Positions 17,046 through 26,295 of a stretch of DNA of 64,000 bases are shown here, one piece after another (the first letter of the stretch is position 1; the number at the start of each line of letters is the position of its first letter). Source of the DNA: Flavobacterium sp. (GTDB lineage Bacteria; Bacteroidota; Bacteroidia; Flavobacteriales; Flavobacteriaceae); NCBI GenBank assembly GCA_029946065.1, contig JAQSDU010000014.1, forward strand, positions 799,623-863,622, in the 5' to 3' direction. Under the pieces are notes generated by a model, which was not told the origin of the DNA, made no database searches, and worked only from the letters and a program-made list of their open reading frames with translations. Made by a program: the position numbers and the translations under genes.

Positions 17046-18290
17046 ATGCAGCAATTCACCTTTCGTCAGAAACTAAAATTCTTACTAAGCCTTCCCGTAA
17101 TTGTAGCGGCTCTCGGCTATTTTGTTGATATTTACGATTTGCTTTTGTTTGGTATTGTCCGCATTCCGAGTCTGAAAGACCTCAACATCGATGCCGACAC
17201 AATGGGTACGATTATCATCAATTTTCAAATGACCGGTCTCTTAATTGGTGGCGTTTTATGGGGAATTCTAGGTGATAAAAAAGGACGACTTTCCGTATTA
17301 TTCGGCTCGATACTGGTATATTCACTCGCCAATATTGCTTGTGGATTTTTACCGCAAATGTATTTTGCCGACAAACTCACGATTTATGCCGCACTTCGTT
17401 TTATCGCCGGAATAGGATTGGCTGGAGAATTAGGTGCCGGAATTACACTAGTTTCTGAAAGTCTCCCGAAAGAACTGCGCGCCATCGGCACATCGATTGT
17501 TGCCGGTTTTGGACTATTGGGCGCTGTCGTAGCACAACTTACTGTAGCATTAGCAGGACACTGGACGTGGGCTTACTTCATAGGCGGCGGCCTCGGATTA
17601 GCACTTTTACTATTGCGAATCGGTGTTTTAGAAAGTGGTTTATACAAGCATATCGAAAAGCAGGCTTCCATTTCAAAAGGGAATTTTATTTCCTTTTTTA
17701 CCGATTTTGAGCGTTTTAAGAAATACATCAAATGCATCGCTATTGGATTGCCTACTTGGTTTTGCGTCGGGATTCTTGCGATGATGTCGAACCAGTTTGC
17801 ACCGGCGTTAGGCATCGCTTCCATACAACCCGGAAAAGCAATTATGTGGGCTTATGTCGGAATTTCCATCGGCGATTTTGCGAGCGGATTTATTTCACAA
17901 GCCTTGCATTCCCGAAAAAAAGCTATCTTTTATATGATGCTTTTTACAATCGTTGGAGTATGTCTTATGCTTTTTGGCGGTGCGAAAACCGAAAATATGT
18001 ATTATTTTTATTGTGCATGGCTAGGACTCGGCACCGGCTATTGGGCGATGTTCGTGACCGTTGCAGCAGAACAATTTGGCACCAATATCAGAAGTACTGC
18101 CACTACAACCGTTCCGAATATGGTGCGTGGATTGGTCCCGGTAATGCTCATGGGATTCGATTTCTTTAAGGTTACACAAGGCGTTGTTATTGCCGCAGTT
18201 ATCGTCGGCATCATCGTTTTTATCTTAGGAATTTATTCAACTTTGACTATTGCCGAAACACACAATCGGGATTTAGATTTTACCGAGTAG
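17046..18290 (+). CDS. MFS transporter
   Basis: A 414-residue inner-membrane secondary transporter with about 12 hydrophobic helices. Helix 1 holds GYFVDIYDLLLFG with a charged Asp, the pattern of sugar/organic-acid porters, and loop 2-3 has LGDKKGRLSVLFGS, the MFS motif A. The TM4 region FIAGIGLAGELGAG fits the family. The substrate cannot be assigned; the nearest look is to the sugar/metabolite:H+ symporter group. The ORF track begins at 16974, but MQQFTFRQKLKFLL at 17046 follows the promoter box directly and starts just before helix 1. It stands alone between PhnA (divergent) and a lipoprotein gene. Confidence 0.88.
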   Translation: MQQFTFRQKLKFLLSLPVIVAALGYFVDIYDLLLFGIVRIPSLKDLNIDADTMGTIIINFQMTGLLIGGVLWGILGDKKGRLSVLFGSILVYSLANIACGFLPQMYFADKLTIYAALRFIAGIGLAGELGAGITLVSESLPKELRAIGTSIVAGFGLLGAVVAQLTVALAGHWTWAYFIGGGLGLALLLLRIGVLESGLYKHIEKQASISKGNFISFFTDFERFKKYIKCIAIGLPTWFCVGILAMMSNQFAPALGIASIQPGKAIMWAYVGISIGDFASGFISQALHSRKKAIFYMMLFTIVGVCLMLFGGAKTENMYYFYCAWLGLGTGYWAMFVTVAAEQFGTNIRSTATTTVPNMVRGLVPVMLMGFDFFKVTQGVVIAAVIVGIIVFILGIYSTLTIAETHNRDLDFTE

Positions 18291-18333
18291 TATTATTTTA
18301 CTGATATTCGTATAGCCTTGTTTAAATAATAAT

Positions 18334-18957
18334 ATGAAAAAATACATTGCCATCATCTGCATTTCGTTTCTCTCACTCGTCAGTTGTAATAAAAACGAAA
18401 CAAAATCAGCATCGCCTGAAAAACCGCAACCTGAAACCATCGCACCAAAAGACACTGTAGGCAATAAAACACCGGAAGAAGCAGAAGATCCTTGCGTTGC
18501 CGGAACACCAGAACCTATCATCAGACGCGATCATGTGGCAAATTATAAATTTAAAATACTGACCAAACAAACACTTGAAGAAACCGCATTACTTAATAAT
18601 GGCGACCATGTTTCTATCATCATTGGTGGTTGTGAATATTATACACTCACTTTCAGGTTTGAAACTTCGCGTTTCAATGATCCTACTGATGACATTGCTG
18701 CTTGGTATGCCAATGCACATGATTTGGTGACAGAAAATCTCGCCACATGGGGCAACCCAAACATCGAAATTAAACGTGGGCTGATGGCTCTTAGTGACTA
18801 TCGGAATAAAAACATAGAAAACGGACAACTCAAATTCAATGAAGAAATTGATTTCGATAGTGATGAAATTCGCAATTTCGTTATCCTTGAAAAAATTGAA
18901 AAGCTCGAGAATGGTAAGTTTGCTGTTACTGTTGTTTTCTCAAGAGGTCCTTTGTAA
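18334..18957 (+). CDS. Lipoprotein of unknown function
   Basis: A 207-residue predicted lipoprotein: MKKYIAIICISFLSLVSC is a clear signal with lipobox LVSC, followed by an acidic, proline-rich linker (about 20-55) and a mixed alpha/beta domain of about 140 residues. I do not recognise the domain. Two conserved-looking cysteines (DPCVAG and GGCEYY) could form a disulfide in the periplasm. It lies 43 bp after the MFS gene and may be co-transcribed with it, but nothing in the sequence links their functions. Confidence 0.8.
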   Translation: MKKYIAIICISFLSLVSCNKNETKSASPEKPQPETIAPKDTVGNKTPEEAEDPCVAGTPEPIIRRDHVANYKFKILTKQTLEETALLNNGDHVSIIIGGCEYYTLTFRFETSRFNDPTDDIAAWYANAHDLVTENLATWGNPNIEIKRGLMALSDYRNKNIENGQLKFNEEIDFDSDEIRNFVILEKIEKLENGKFAVTVVFSRGPL

Positions 18958-19018
18958 TCCTTATACCACCATCACAAATCTCAATTCTAAAATCTAATAT
19001 CTAAAATCTTATTTCCCT

Positions 19019-19026
19019 ATCTTTGT
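19019..19026 (+). promoter_or_regulatory. -7 box of the lipA promoter
   Basis: TATCTTTG matches TAnnTTTG exactly and lies 18 bp before the lipA ATG at 19044. It covers the TTG that the ORF track takes as start. Confidence 0.55.
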
Positions 19027-19043
19027 CCTTTCAAAATAACAAT

Positions 19044-19916
19044 ATGGAAACAGTGTTAGATAATGTGGCGTTGCCGACCGGAAAGCCGAAATGGTTAAAG
19101 GTAAAACTGCCTATCGGACAGAAATATACTGAACTGCGAGGTCTTGTTGACAAATACAAACTCAACACGATTTGTACCTCAGGTAGTTGCCCGAATATGG
19201 GTGAATGCTGGGGCGAAGGTACTGCGACATTCATGATCCTTGGTAATATTTGTACACGTTCTTGTGGTTTTTGCGGCGTAAAAACAGGAAGACCTGAAAC
19301 GGTTGACTGGGATGAACCTGAAAAAGTAGCGCGTTCCATCAAAATCATGAACATCAAACATGCCGTGGTGACCAGCGTTGACCGCGACGATTTGAAAGAT
19401 ATGGGTTCCATCATTTGGTTGGAAACCGTTCGCGCCATTCGCAGGATGAATCCTGAAACGACATTAGAGACTTTAATTCCCGATTTTCAAGGTGTAGAAC
19501 GAATTATCGATCGCATCGTAGAAGCCAATCCTGAAGTCGTTTCGCATAATATGGAAACTGTTCGCCGATTAACACGCGAAGTAAGAATTCAGGCAAAATA
19601 CGACCGCAGTTTGGCGGTTTTGAAATACTTAAAAGAAAAAGGTGTCAACCGCACCAAATCTGGCATCATGCTAGGGTTGGGCGAAACCGAGGAAGAAGTT
19701 ATTCAGACGATGAAAGATCTGCGCGAAGCGAATGTCGATGTCGTGACCATCGGTCAATACTTACAGCCAAGCAAAAAACACCTCCCTGTAAAGGAATATA
19801 TAACGCCAGATCAATTCGCCAAATATGAAAAATTGGGATTGGAAATGGGTTTTCGTCATGTAGAAAGCGGCGCTTTGGTGAGAAGTTCTTATAAAGCGCA
19901 GAAACATATTTTATAA
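19044..19916 (+). CDS. lipA: Lipoyl synthase
   Basis: Radical-SAM enzyme that inserts two sulfurs into protein-bound octanoyl chains to make lipoate for 2-oxoacid dehydrogenases and glycine cleavage. Both iron-sulfur sites are present: the auxiliary cluster ligands in [12 protein letters not shown] (C-X4-C-X5-C) and the radical-SAM CTRSCGFC. The segments [18 protein letters not shown] and [15 protein letters not shown] are LipA hallmarks, as is the C-terminal RSSYKA serine. The ATG at 19044 gives 290 residues; the ORF-track TTG start at 19023 lies in the promoter. lipB is not adjacent. Confidence 0.96.
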   Translation: METVLDNVALPTGKPKWLKVKLPIGQKYTELRGLVDKYKLNTICTSGSCPNMGECWGEGTATFMILGNICTRSCGFCGVKTGRPETVDWDEPEKVARSIKIMNIKHAVVTSVDRDDLKDMGSIIWLETVRAIRRMNPETTLETLIPDFQGVERIIDRIVEANPEVVSHNMETVRRLTREVRIQAKYDRSLAVLKYLKEKGVNRTKSGIMLGLGETEEEVIQTMKDLREANVDVVTIGQYLQPSKKHLPVKEYITPDQFAKYEKLGLEMGFRHVESGALVRSSYKAQKHIL

Positions 19917-19934
19917 TTATCGTGAGTGATTTTT

Positions 19935-20002
19935 GCCACGAATTGCACGAATTTTCACGAATTACGATCTAAAAATTAGTGAAAATTCGTGCAATTCGTG
20001 GC
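19935..20002. repeat. Perfect 24-bp inverted repeat of the CACGAATT family
   Basis: Arms 19935-19958 and 19979-20002 are exact reverse complements, beginning GCCACGAATTGCACGAATTT, around a 20-bp spacer. A diverged relative lies at 28270-28316. It follows lipA and precedes gapA by about 20 bp, and a T-run follows the right arm, so it could also end lipA transcription. I recall such CACGAATT elements scattered in flavobacterial genomes. Confidence 0.8.
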
Positions 20003-20023
20003 TAATTTTTTTAATGCACAGAA

Positions 20024-21016
20024 ATGAAAATAAGAATTGCTATCAACGGATTCGGTCGTATCGGAAGAAATCTATTCCGACTTTTACTCGACCATCCAAC
20101 CATCGAAGTCGTTGCCATCAATGATATCGCCGATAATCGCACGATGTCACACCTCATCAAATACGACAGTATCCATGGCGTTTTACCTTTTGATTGTTCA
20201 TTCGATGAAAAAGGAATTATCGTTAACGGCCAGCATTATCTTTTCTTCCACGAAAAAAGCATTGCCAACCTCGACTGGCAATCACACGACATTGATTTTG
20301 TAGTCGAATCTACGGGAAAATATAAGACTTTTGACGAAATCAACGCACATATTGTAAGCGGTGCTAAAAAAGTAATTTTATCAGCGCCTTCTGAAGTCGA
20401 TACCATCAAAACGGTAGTTTTAGGCGTGAACGAAAATATCCTTGATGGAACAGAACTAATCGTTTCCAATGCCAGTTGTACGACCAACAACGCCGCGCCG
20501 ATGATGCAAGTTATTAATGATTTGTGCGGCATTGAACAGGCTTATATAACGACAGTCCACTCCTACACTACCGACCAAAGTCTGCACGACCAACCTCACA
20601 AAGATCTGCGAAGAGCACGTGGCGCCAGTCAATCGATAGTACCAACAACCACGGGAGCTGCGAAAGCATTGACTAAAATTTTTCCTGAATTTGAAGGTAA
20701 AATTGGTGGCAGCGGTATTCGTGTTCCGGTTCCTGATGGCTCTTTGACTGATATAACTTGCTATGTAAAAAGAGAAGTCACCATTGAAGAAATTAATACT
20801 GCTTTCAAATCGGCTTGCGAAAATCACTTTAAAGGTATTATGGCTTATACGGAAGACCCAATTGTTTCGGTTGACATTATCGGCAATCGAAATTCGTGTC
20901 TTTTTGATGCACAGTTGACATCTGTGATTGATAAAATGGTAAAAGTAGTTGGTTGGTATGACAATGAAATCGGATATTCATCACGGATTATCGATTTGAT
21001 TGTTTTTTTAAGTTGA
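20024..21016 (+). CDS. gapA: Glyceraldehyde-3-phosphate dehydrogenase, type I
   Basis: Oxidises glyceraldehyde 3-phosphate to 1,3-bisphosphoglycerate in glycolysis, or the reverse. NAD-binding Rossmann motif NGFGRIGR (residues 8-15) with Asp34; catalytic Cys152 in SNASCTTNNAAP; the general-base histidine in TTVHSYTTDQ; and the C-terminal WYDNEIGYSSRI. The usual SCTTNCLAP reads SCTTNNAAP, a variant of the non-catalytic second cysteine only. At 330 residues it is full length. It is convergent with purine nucleoside phosphorylase. An erythrose-4-phosphate dehydrogenase role cannot be excluded by sequence alone. Confidence 0.94.
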   Translation: MKIRIAINGFGRIGRNLFRLLLDHPTIEVVAINDIADNRTMSHLIKYDSIHGVLPFDCSFDEKGIIVNGQHYLFFHEKSIANLDWQSHDIDFVVESTGKYKTFDEINAHIVSGAKKVILSAPSEVDTIKTVVLGVNENILDGTELIVSNASCTTNNAAPMMQVINDLCGIEQAYITTVHSYTTDQSLHDQPHKDLRRARGASQSIVPTTTGAAKALTKIFPEFEGKIGGSGIRVPVPDGSLTDITCYVKREVTIEEINTAFKSACENHFKGIMAYTEDPIVSVDIIGNRNSCLFDAQLTSVIDKMVKVVGWYDNEIGYSSRIIDLIVFLS

Positions 21017-21022
21017 CAGTTT

Positions 21023-21034
21023 ACCGTTAACGGT
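21023..21034. repeat. 12-bp palindrome ACCGTTAACGGT after gapA
   Basis: A perfect palindrome 7 bp after the gapA stop, without a T-run. It may be a fragment of an interspersed element; no function is evident. The rest of the gap to 21131 holds nothing I recognise. Confidence 0.4.
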
Positions 21035-21131
21035 TTATAGGATACAAACTGCCGAAAAAATTACGCGAACATAAAAACTACACAAGATTAAAGTTGACCA
21101 ATGTAAGGATTCATAGATAAACTGCAAACTC

Positions 21132-21944
21132 TTAATACGTTAAAATCAACTCCTTTATCAAACGCCTTACCAACGGTTCTGCTTTTTGTGCCGCTTCCAA
21201 AACTTCTTTATGTGTAATGCTTTCTATGCTCTCTTCGTTACCAATATCTGTAATTACAGAAATTCCAAAGGTTTCCAAATCCATGTGACGGGCTACAATT
21301 ACTTCAGGAACAGTTGACATTCCGACGCAATCAGCACCAAGAATTTTTACCATTTTATATTCTGCCAAAGTTTCAAAAGTTGGACCTTGTAAGCCAAGAT
21401 ATATGCCATCTTGTACTTTTATACTGAGTTGTTGCGCCAACTCTTTTGCTTTTGCGATCATGTCCTTCGAAAACGGCTCACTCATATTAACAAATCTCGG
21501 CCCAAAGCGCTCATCGTTAATTCCTCGCAATGGGTGTTCCGGTAAAAGATTGATTTGGTCTTTGAGAATTACAATATCGCCAACCTGATAATTCACATTT
21601 ACACCGCCTGAAGCATTAGAAACGATTAGTTTTTCTACGCCTAAATATTTCATCACACGCACAGGAAAAGTCACTTCCTTCATGTCATAACCTTCATAAA
21701 AATGAAATCGCCCTTGCATCGCCACAACTTTCTTGTAGCCAATTGTTCCGAAAACCAAAGCGCCTTTATGCCCTTGTACAGTCGAAACAGGAAAATTAGG
21801 AATTTCATGATAAGGTAATGTAAATTCGATTTGAATATCATCCGTAAAACTGCCCAATCCTGAGCCTAAGATGATACCATATTCGGGTGCGAAATTGGTT
21901 TTTCCCTTAATATAACTGACGGTTTCTTGTACTTTTTCCCACAT
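21132..21944 (-). CDS. Purine nucleoside phosphorylase (trimeric type)
   Basis: Splits purine (deoxy)nucleosides with phosphate into free base and (deoxy)ribose 1-phosphate for salvage. Family landmarks: GIILGSGLGSF (phosphate loop), VQGHKGAL, MQGRFHFYEGYDM, VSNASGGVN, LGLQGPTFET and GMSTVPEVIVARH with the base-binding Glu/Asn region. From MWEKVQETVSYI at 21944 the protein is 270 residues, the usual length; the ORF track adds 21 residues to 22007 that look unrelated. A weak TAACTTTA box precedes the shorter start. It lies downstream of the sorbosone-dehydrogenase-like gene and convergent to gapA. Confidence 0.92.
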   Translation of the reverse strand: MWEKVQETVSYIKGKTNFAPEYGIILGSGLGSFTDDIQIEFTLPYHEIPNFPVSTVQGHKGALVFGTIGYKKVVAMQGRFHFYEGYDMKEVTFPVRVMKYLGVEKLIVSNASGGVNVNYQVGDIVILKDQINLLPEHPLRGINDERFGPRFVNMSEPFSKDMIAKAKELAQQLSIKVQDGIYLGLQGPTFETLAEYKMVKILGADCVGMSTVPEVIVARHMDLETFGISVITDIGNEESIESITHKEVLEAAQKAEPLVRRLIKELILTY

Positions 21945-22046
21945 TGGTAAATTGGTAAAGTTGTTTAAAGTTAAATTCACTTCAGGAATACAAGGAATCG
22001 TATCCATTTAAAGCGCATAAAACTACAAAGAAAAAAGCACAAATAT

Positions 22047-23342
22047 TTACTTGTCTGCGGTAATTCTCCAGATTACTTTCGCAGCATCATCGGTCACCAG
22101 CAAAGATCCGTCGGCAAGTACAGCAACATCTGCAGGACGACCATATACTTCACTTTTAGAAGCATTGGCTACAAACCCCGTAAGAAAATCTTCTGGCTTT
22201 CCGGAAGGTTTGCCGTCTTTGAAAGGAACAAAAATAACTTTATAACCTGAAATCACAGACCTGTTCCACGAACCGTGCTGTCCGATAAACATGCCGTTTT
22301 TGTACTTTTCAGGAAAAGCATCATTTCTGTAAAAAACCAAACCCAAAGAAGCCGTATGCGAACCCAAAGCAATATCGGGAACAATCGCTTTCTTCACCAA
22401 ATCAGGGCGTTCACCTTTGTGACTTGGGTCTTCATTACCCCCAAAATAAGAATAAGGCCAACCATAAAATCCGCCTTCTTTAACACTCGTTGCATAATCT
22501 GGCACCAGTTCGTCACCAAGATCATCGCGTTCATTGACAGCCGTCCATAAGTTTTTTGAACCCGGTGCCCAGTCCATTCCGTTTGGATTGCGAAGTCCGG
22601 AAGCATAGATTTTCTCTTCGGTACCATCAGGATTGATTTCAAGTATATTGGCACGTCTTATTTCTTCAAGCATACCGTGTTCGGCAACGTTACTTGCAGA
22701 ACCAACAGTAATATAGATTTTTGTTTTCTCTGGATTGGTAATGATATTGCGGGTCCAATGGTTATTGTATCCACCAGACGGAAGTTCAAGAATTTTTTCT
22801 TCCTTACCACTGTTTATAGAATCTTTGGAATTGTAGGGAAAACGAAGCAATTCGTCTGAATTGGCAACATAAAAATAATTGTTAAGCACAAGCATTCCGA
22901 ACGGTTGATTAAGTCCCGACAAATAGGAATACTTGCTTTCATAAACACCGTCTTTGTCTTTGTCTCGGAAAAGCGTAATGCGGTTAGCGCTGCCGAAATT
23001 TTGTGATTTCGATTTGAAGAATTCGTCTTTTTCATCACTGCGTTTCTCTTTTGGTATGCGTGTTCCAGATTCTGCCACAAAAACATCACCATTTTCTGCA
23101 ATGTATAACCAGCGTGGATTTTCGAGCTTGTCTGCGAATTTGGTAACAGTAAAACCTTCTGGCGCAATTGGTTTCTGATCATTTTTCCAACCTAAAACCT
23201 TACTGAAATTTTTGACCGATTTGGTTGCGTAAGGCTTAGGCAGATTGACTCTTTCTTTGTATTCCTGTGCCGACGAAACATTACTTATCATCACGAAAAT
23301 AAGCAACGATAGCGTGTTTTTGATTGAATTATTGAATTGCAT
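22047..23342 (-). CDS. Secreted glucose/sorbosone dehydrogenase-family beta-propeller
   Basis: A 431-residue protein with a signal peptide (cleavage near VSSAQ) and a six-bladed propeller of the PQQ-dependent glucose/L-sorbosone dehydrogenase type: ENPRWLYIAENGDVFVAESG, GLNQPFGM, TVGSASNVAEHG, ASGLRNPNGMDWAPGS, GFYGWPYSYFGG, IGQHGSWNRS and RPADVAVLADGSLLVTDD. Members oxidise aldoses or pyranosides with PQQ in the periplasm, but many have no tested activity. It lies 28 bp after a GH39-like gene on the same strand, suggesting joint action on plant or algal sugars. The pair stands between lpxK and the phosphorylase gene. Confidence 0.88.
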   Translation of the reverse strand: MQFNNSIKNTLSLLIFVMISNVSSAQEYKERVNLPKPYATKSVKNFSKVLGWKNDQKPIAPEGFTVTKFADKLENPRWLYIAENGDVFVAESGTRIPKEKRSDEKDEFFKSKSQNFGSANRITLFRDKDKDGVYESKYSYLSGLNQPFGMLVLNNYFYVANSDELLRFPYNSKDSINSGKEEKILELPSGGYNNHWTRNIITNPEKTKIYITVGSASNVAEHGMLEEIRRANILEINPDGTEEKIYASGLRNPNGMDWAPGSKNLWTAVNERDDLGDELVPDYATSVKEGGFYGWPYSYFGGNEDPSHKGERPDLVKKAIVPDIALGSHTASLGLVFYRNDAFPEKYKNGMFIGQHGSWNRSVISGYKVIFVPFKDGKPSGKPEDFLTGFVANASKSEVYGRPADVAVLADGSLLVTDDAAKVIWRITADK

Positions 23343-23370
23343 TTGTATTTTTTAAGTTAGATTTTAAATT

Positions 23371-25059
23371 TTACCAGTCGAGTTTCACCAAAGCAACTGC
23401 CTGTCGTTCTAATTTTACAGTAACCACGGTTTTTCCTGATTTTATATTGATATTTTCTGTGCGTACTGATTTTAATTTCCCAGCATTTTCAAGCATTGCG
23501 ATCTGATCGGAAGTTGGATTTTGAGGCGAACCCATTTGCTTCCAAACTTCATAGGAATTGCTATTTTCCTTGTCAATAAGATAAACCGTTACATTTGATT
23601 TTTTTGCAGGAATGTTGTTGATTTTTATGCTTACCTCTTCCGTGAGACCAGGTTTATCATCGTCGTGATAATTCCAAACCATCACCGCAGCCGAATTCAA
23701 ATCTTTGCTCGCCAAAGCGCCAACATCCGAAAATTCCCCTCGAATGCTCGAATCGACAGCCATTCGCAATGGATACATCCGATTGCTTTGTGCCAATATG
23801 CGTATGCTACCCATCATTCCAAACATACGAAAAACGTTAAGCACCGGTTTGTCCACACCATTTGTCGCAAGATCTCGGAAACCATAAAACCAAGGTTGGT
23901 TTTCAAATTCAAACGACCATGAAACGGCACCGAGGAAATTGGCTTTGGTTGTATCTGCCAATAAATATTTCCGTGCAAAAGTAGCAGCGGTATAACTCGA
24001 ATACATAGTTCCATTGCGATATGCATTCTCAGGATTGGTTGCCATACCACATGCCGCACAACCTTCAGGATCAGATTCACCAATAATAATGGGAAGGTTT
24101 TTGGTTTCAGGATAAGAAGTTGCCAATTTAAATCCGGTTTCTATATCGCGTAATTGGGGCGACATGTCCATCCTTACGAATCCATCGACCGATTTAGGCC
24201 AGCCTTTAGCATGGAAAAGTATGGCATCAAGCGGTGCACCTATTTTTCCCGTTGCATAATTGGTTCCCGAAATACAATGTTGCAAAAACTCGTTTACCCA
24301 TGAAGTAGCATCATCCGTTCGGGTTCCTGCGATGTTATTTCCTCCGATTTTTGCCGTTGGAAGTGCTTTCTTCAAACCATCTGCGGCGTAATCATATAAC
24401 TTGAGCCATTCTTCGCGGGTGCCTTTCCAATAATGTCCATTGGGCTCATTCCATACTTCCCAATACCAACTCTCTACTTCCTTTTGTCCATATCGTGCAA
24501 CAGAATGCTTCACCCATTGGTACACTAGTTCACGCCATTTATCATAATCTTTCGGCGGATAAGCCCAGCCCGTAATAATATCGGTATAAGGATCACCGGG
24601 CTTCCAATGGTGGCGGTACGGTGTCGGATGCGTTGAAAGTGCTTCTGGCATAAAGCCGATCTGTGCCAGAGGTTTCATATCACGTTTGATAAAAGTATCG
24701 AAAATACTATCAACGATTTTCCAGTTATAGATCGGGTTTCCATTGTTATCTTCGGTGTAAGCGTTGGTCGATCCCCATTTGAGGGCAGCCGTCCCATCGC
24801 CGGTAACGAGCATACTGTGGGTTCTAACATAAACCGGAACCGGACTCAAAGCAGCGAGTTCCGAAAGCAATTTCGTGCCGTCTTTCATATACGTATAGTT
24901 CGGCTCATCATAACCAAACCATGCCCAGATTGGCTTCATTGGAGCAATTTCGTTGTTTAAATCGACTGTAATTACAGGCTTCACCTCATTTTGCGCGTAG
25001 GAAAGCAAAGTGCATAAAAGCGTGAAAATCGCCATTGAAATCCTAAAACATTGCTGCAT
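23371..25059 (-). CDS. Secreted glycoside hydrolase, GH39-like (xylosidase-type clan GH-A barrel)
   Basis: A 562-residue exported enzyme (signal peptide to about residue 23, SYAQ). The catalytic barrel shows WYWEVWNEPNGHYWKGT with putative acid/base Glu205 and IIIGESDPEG with putative nucleophile Glu328, the spacing of clan GH-A, and the N-terminal layout (ITVDLNNEIAPMKPIWAWFGYDEPNYTY) resembles GH39 beta-xylosidases. A beta-sandwich of about 130 residues closes the protein. It probably trims xylosides or related plant glycans in the periplasm, with the sugar-dehydrogenase-like protein encoded 28 bp downstream. No SusC/SusD pair is nearby, so this is not a classic utilisation locus. Confidence 0.82.
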   Translation of the reverse strand: MQQCFRISMAIFTLLCTLLSYAQNEVKPVITVDLNNEIAPMKPIWAWFGYDEPNYTYMKDGTKLLSELAALSPVPVYVRTHSMLVTGDGTAALKWGSTNAYTEDNNGNPIYNWKIVDSIFDTFIKRDMKPLAQIGFMPEALSTHPTPYRHHWKPGDPYTDIITGWAYPPKDYDKWRELVYQWVKHSVARYGQKEVESWYWEVWNEPNGHYWKGTREEWLKLYDYAADGLKKALPTAKIGGNNIAGTRTDDATSWVNEFLQHCISGTNYATGKIGAPLDAILFHAKGWPKSVDGFVRMDMSPQLRDIETGFKLATSYPETKNLPIIIGESDPEGCAACGMATNPENAYRNGTMYSSYTAATFARKYLLADTTKANFLGAVSWSFEFENQPWFYGFRDLATNGVDKPVLNVFRMFGMMGSIRILAQSNRMYPLRMAVDSSIRGEFSDVGALASKDLNSAAVMVWNYHDDDKPGLTEEVSIKINNIPAKKSNVTVYLIDKENSNSYEVWKQMGSPQNPTSDQIAMLENAGKLKSVRTENINIKSGKTVVTVKLERQAVALVKLDW

Positions 25060-25207
25060 ATTCTACATTATTATTTTTGTTCAGTAGGAATATAAAAGTA
25101 TTATTATATTTTTAAACAATAAGTGTTTATATAACATTTATTTAATGTCGCAGTAAAAACCCACGATATTAGAAAGTTGCTCTATAAAAATAAATTCGAA
25201 GTATCGT

Positions 25208-26221
25208 TTAAAAATTGGTAATGAAATCTTTTATTGTCAAGTCAAAAAAAGTGACATTTGAAAGAAACTGGCTTTTTATTGGCAGATAAAACAATTGCGC
25301 TTCGGGAATACTGCCTTTGAGTCGCACATAATCTTTCTCAGTCGTAATAACTGTCTTATTTAAGGCTTTAATTTTAATGTCTGCAATATCCGTCTCCTTA
25401 AAATCATGATGGTCCGGAAATTTCAATATTTCATCATTGGCACCTTTTAGATAATCAAAAAATGGTTTTGGTTTGGCAATTCCAGCGATTAGCAATTTGT
25501 TTTTTTCTTTAATTTCGGTTACAGCGATCGTATTATTTTCGGAAAAAACATAATCATCATAATTAACATAACTAAAAAACAGCTCCTGATTTTGGGTAAT
25601 ATTTAGTTTTTTTCTGATTTCAGATTGTTCCGCTACTACAAGATTTTCAGGGCATTTCGTTACAATAATTATATTTGCCCTTTTCGCACCTGAACGGCTT
25701 TCGCGTAAATTCCCTGTTGGAAGCATAAAATCATCTGCATACAATTCGCCGTAAGAAGTCAGCAAAATATAAAATCCGGCTTTTACTTTCCGGTGTTGGT
25801 AGGCATCGTCAAGTAAAATTACATCCGGCTTTTGATTTTGGGATAGCAATTGCGCGATGCCATTCTTTCTATCGGCATCCACAGCGACTTGGATCTCAGG
25901 AAATTTTTGATGGTATTGAAACGGTTCATCGCCGAGCGTTTTCGCATCGTCATCGGCTCCGGCCAGAATAAAACCTTTCGTTTGTCTCTTGTAACCGCGA
26001 CTCAGCGTAGCAATTTTATAATTTGGAGAAAGCAATCGGATTAAATATTCGATCTGTGGTGTTTTTCCCGTCCCGCCAACACTCAGATTCCCAACGGCAA
26101 TTACAGGAATATCAAAAGAATACGATTTCAGAATGCCCTTATCAAACAGAAAATTACGAAAAGCCGTAATCCAGCCGTACAAAACAGCAAATGGGAATAG
26201 TATTTTTCGCAGGAAAAGCAT
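25208..26221 (-). CDS. lpxK: Tetraacyldisaccharide 4'-kinase
   Basis: Adds the 4'-phosphate to the lipid A disaccharide precursor at the inner-membrane cytoplasmic face. The P-loop appears as AVGNLSVGGTGKTPQ near residue 46, followed by YKIATLSRGYKRQTKG, LGDEPFQYHQKFP, VILLDDAYQHRKVKAG with its metal-binding pair, and TTEKDYVRLK. An N-terminal membrane-associated helix (LFPFAVLYGWITAFRNFLF) fits the family, and 337 residues is normal. It is divergent from the Nif3-like gene across 74 bp. The 148-bp gap downstream (25060-25207) has only an AT-rich stretch with a weak TACTTTTA box for the GH39 gene. Confidence 0.94.
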   Translation of the reverse strand: MLFLRKILFPFAVLYGWITAFRNFLFDKGILKSYSFDIPVIAVGNLSVGGTGKTPQIEYLIRLLSPNYKIATLSRGYKRQTKGFILAGADDDAKTLGDEPFQYHQKFPEIQVAVDADRKNGIAQLLSQNQKPDVILLDDAYQHRKVKAGFYILLTSYGELYADDFMLPTGNLRESRSGAKRANIIIVTKCPENLVVAEQSEIRKKLNITQNQELFFSYVNYDDYVFSENNTIAVTEIKEKNKLLIAGIAKPKPFFDYLKGANDEILKFPDHHDFKETDIADIKIKALNKTVITTEKDYVRLKGSIPEAQLFYLPIKSQFLSNVTFFDLTIKDFITNF

Positions 26222-26295
26222 TTTACGAAAGTATAATATTTTTATTTTATAGTTGATTTGTTTATTCGTTAATTTGTTAATCTGAACACACCACT

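Noticed and set aside
20477-20500. SCTTNNAAP in place of SCTTNCLAP in GAPDH
   Set aside because: The catalytic cysteine is kept; the changed residue is not essential and such variants are, from memory, usual in this phylum.
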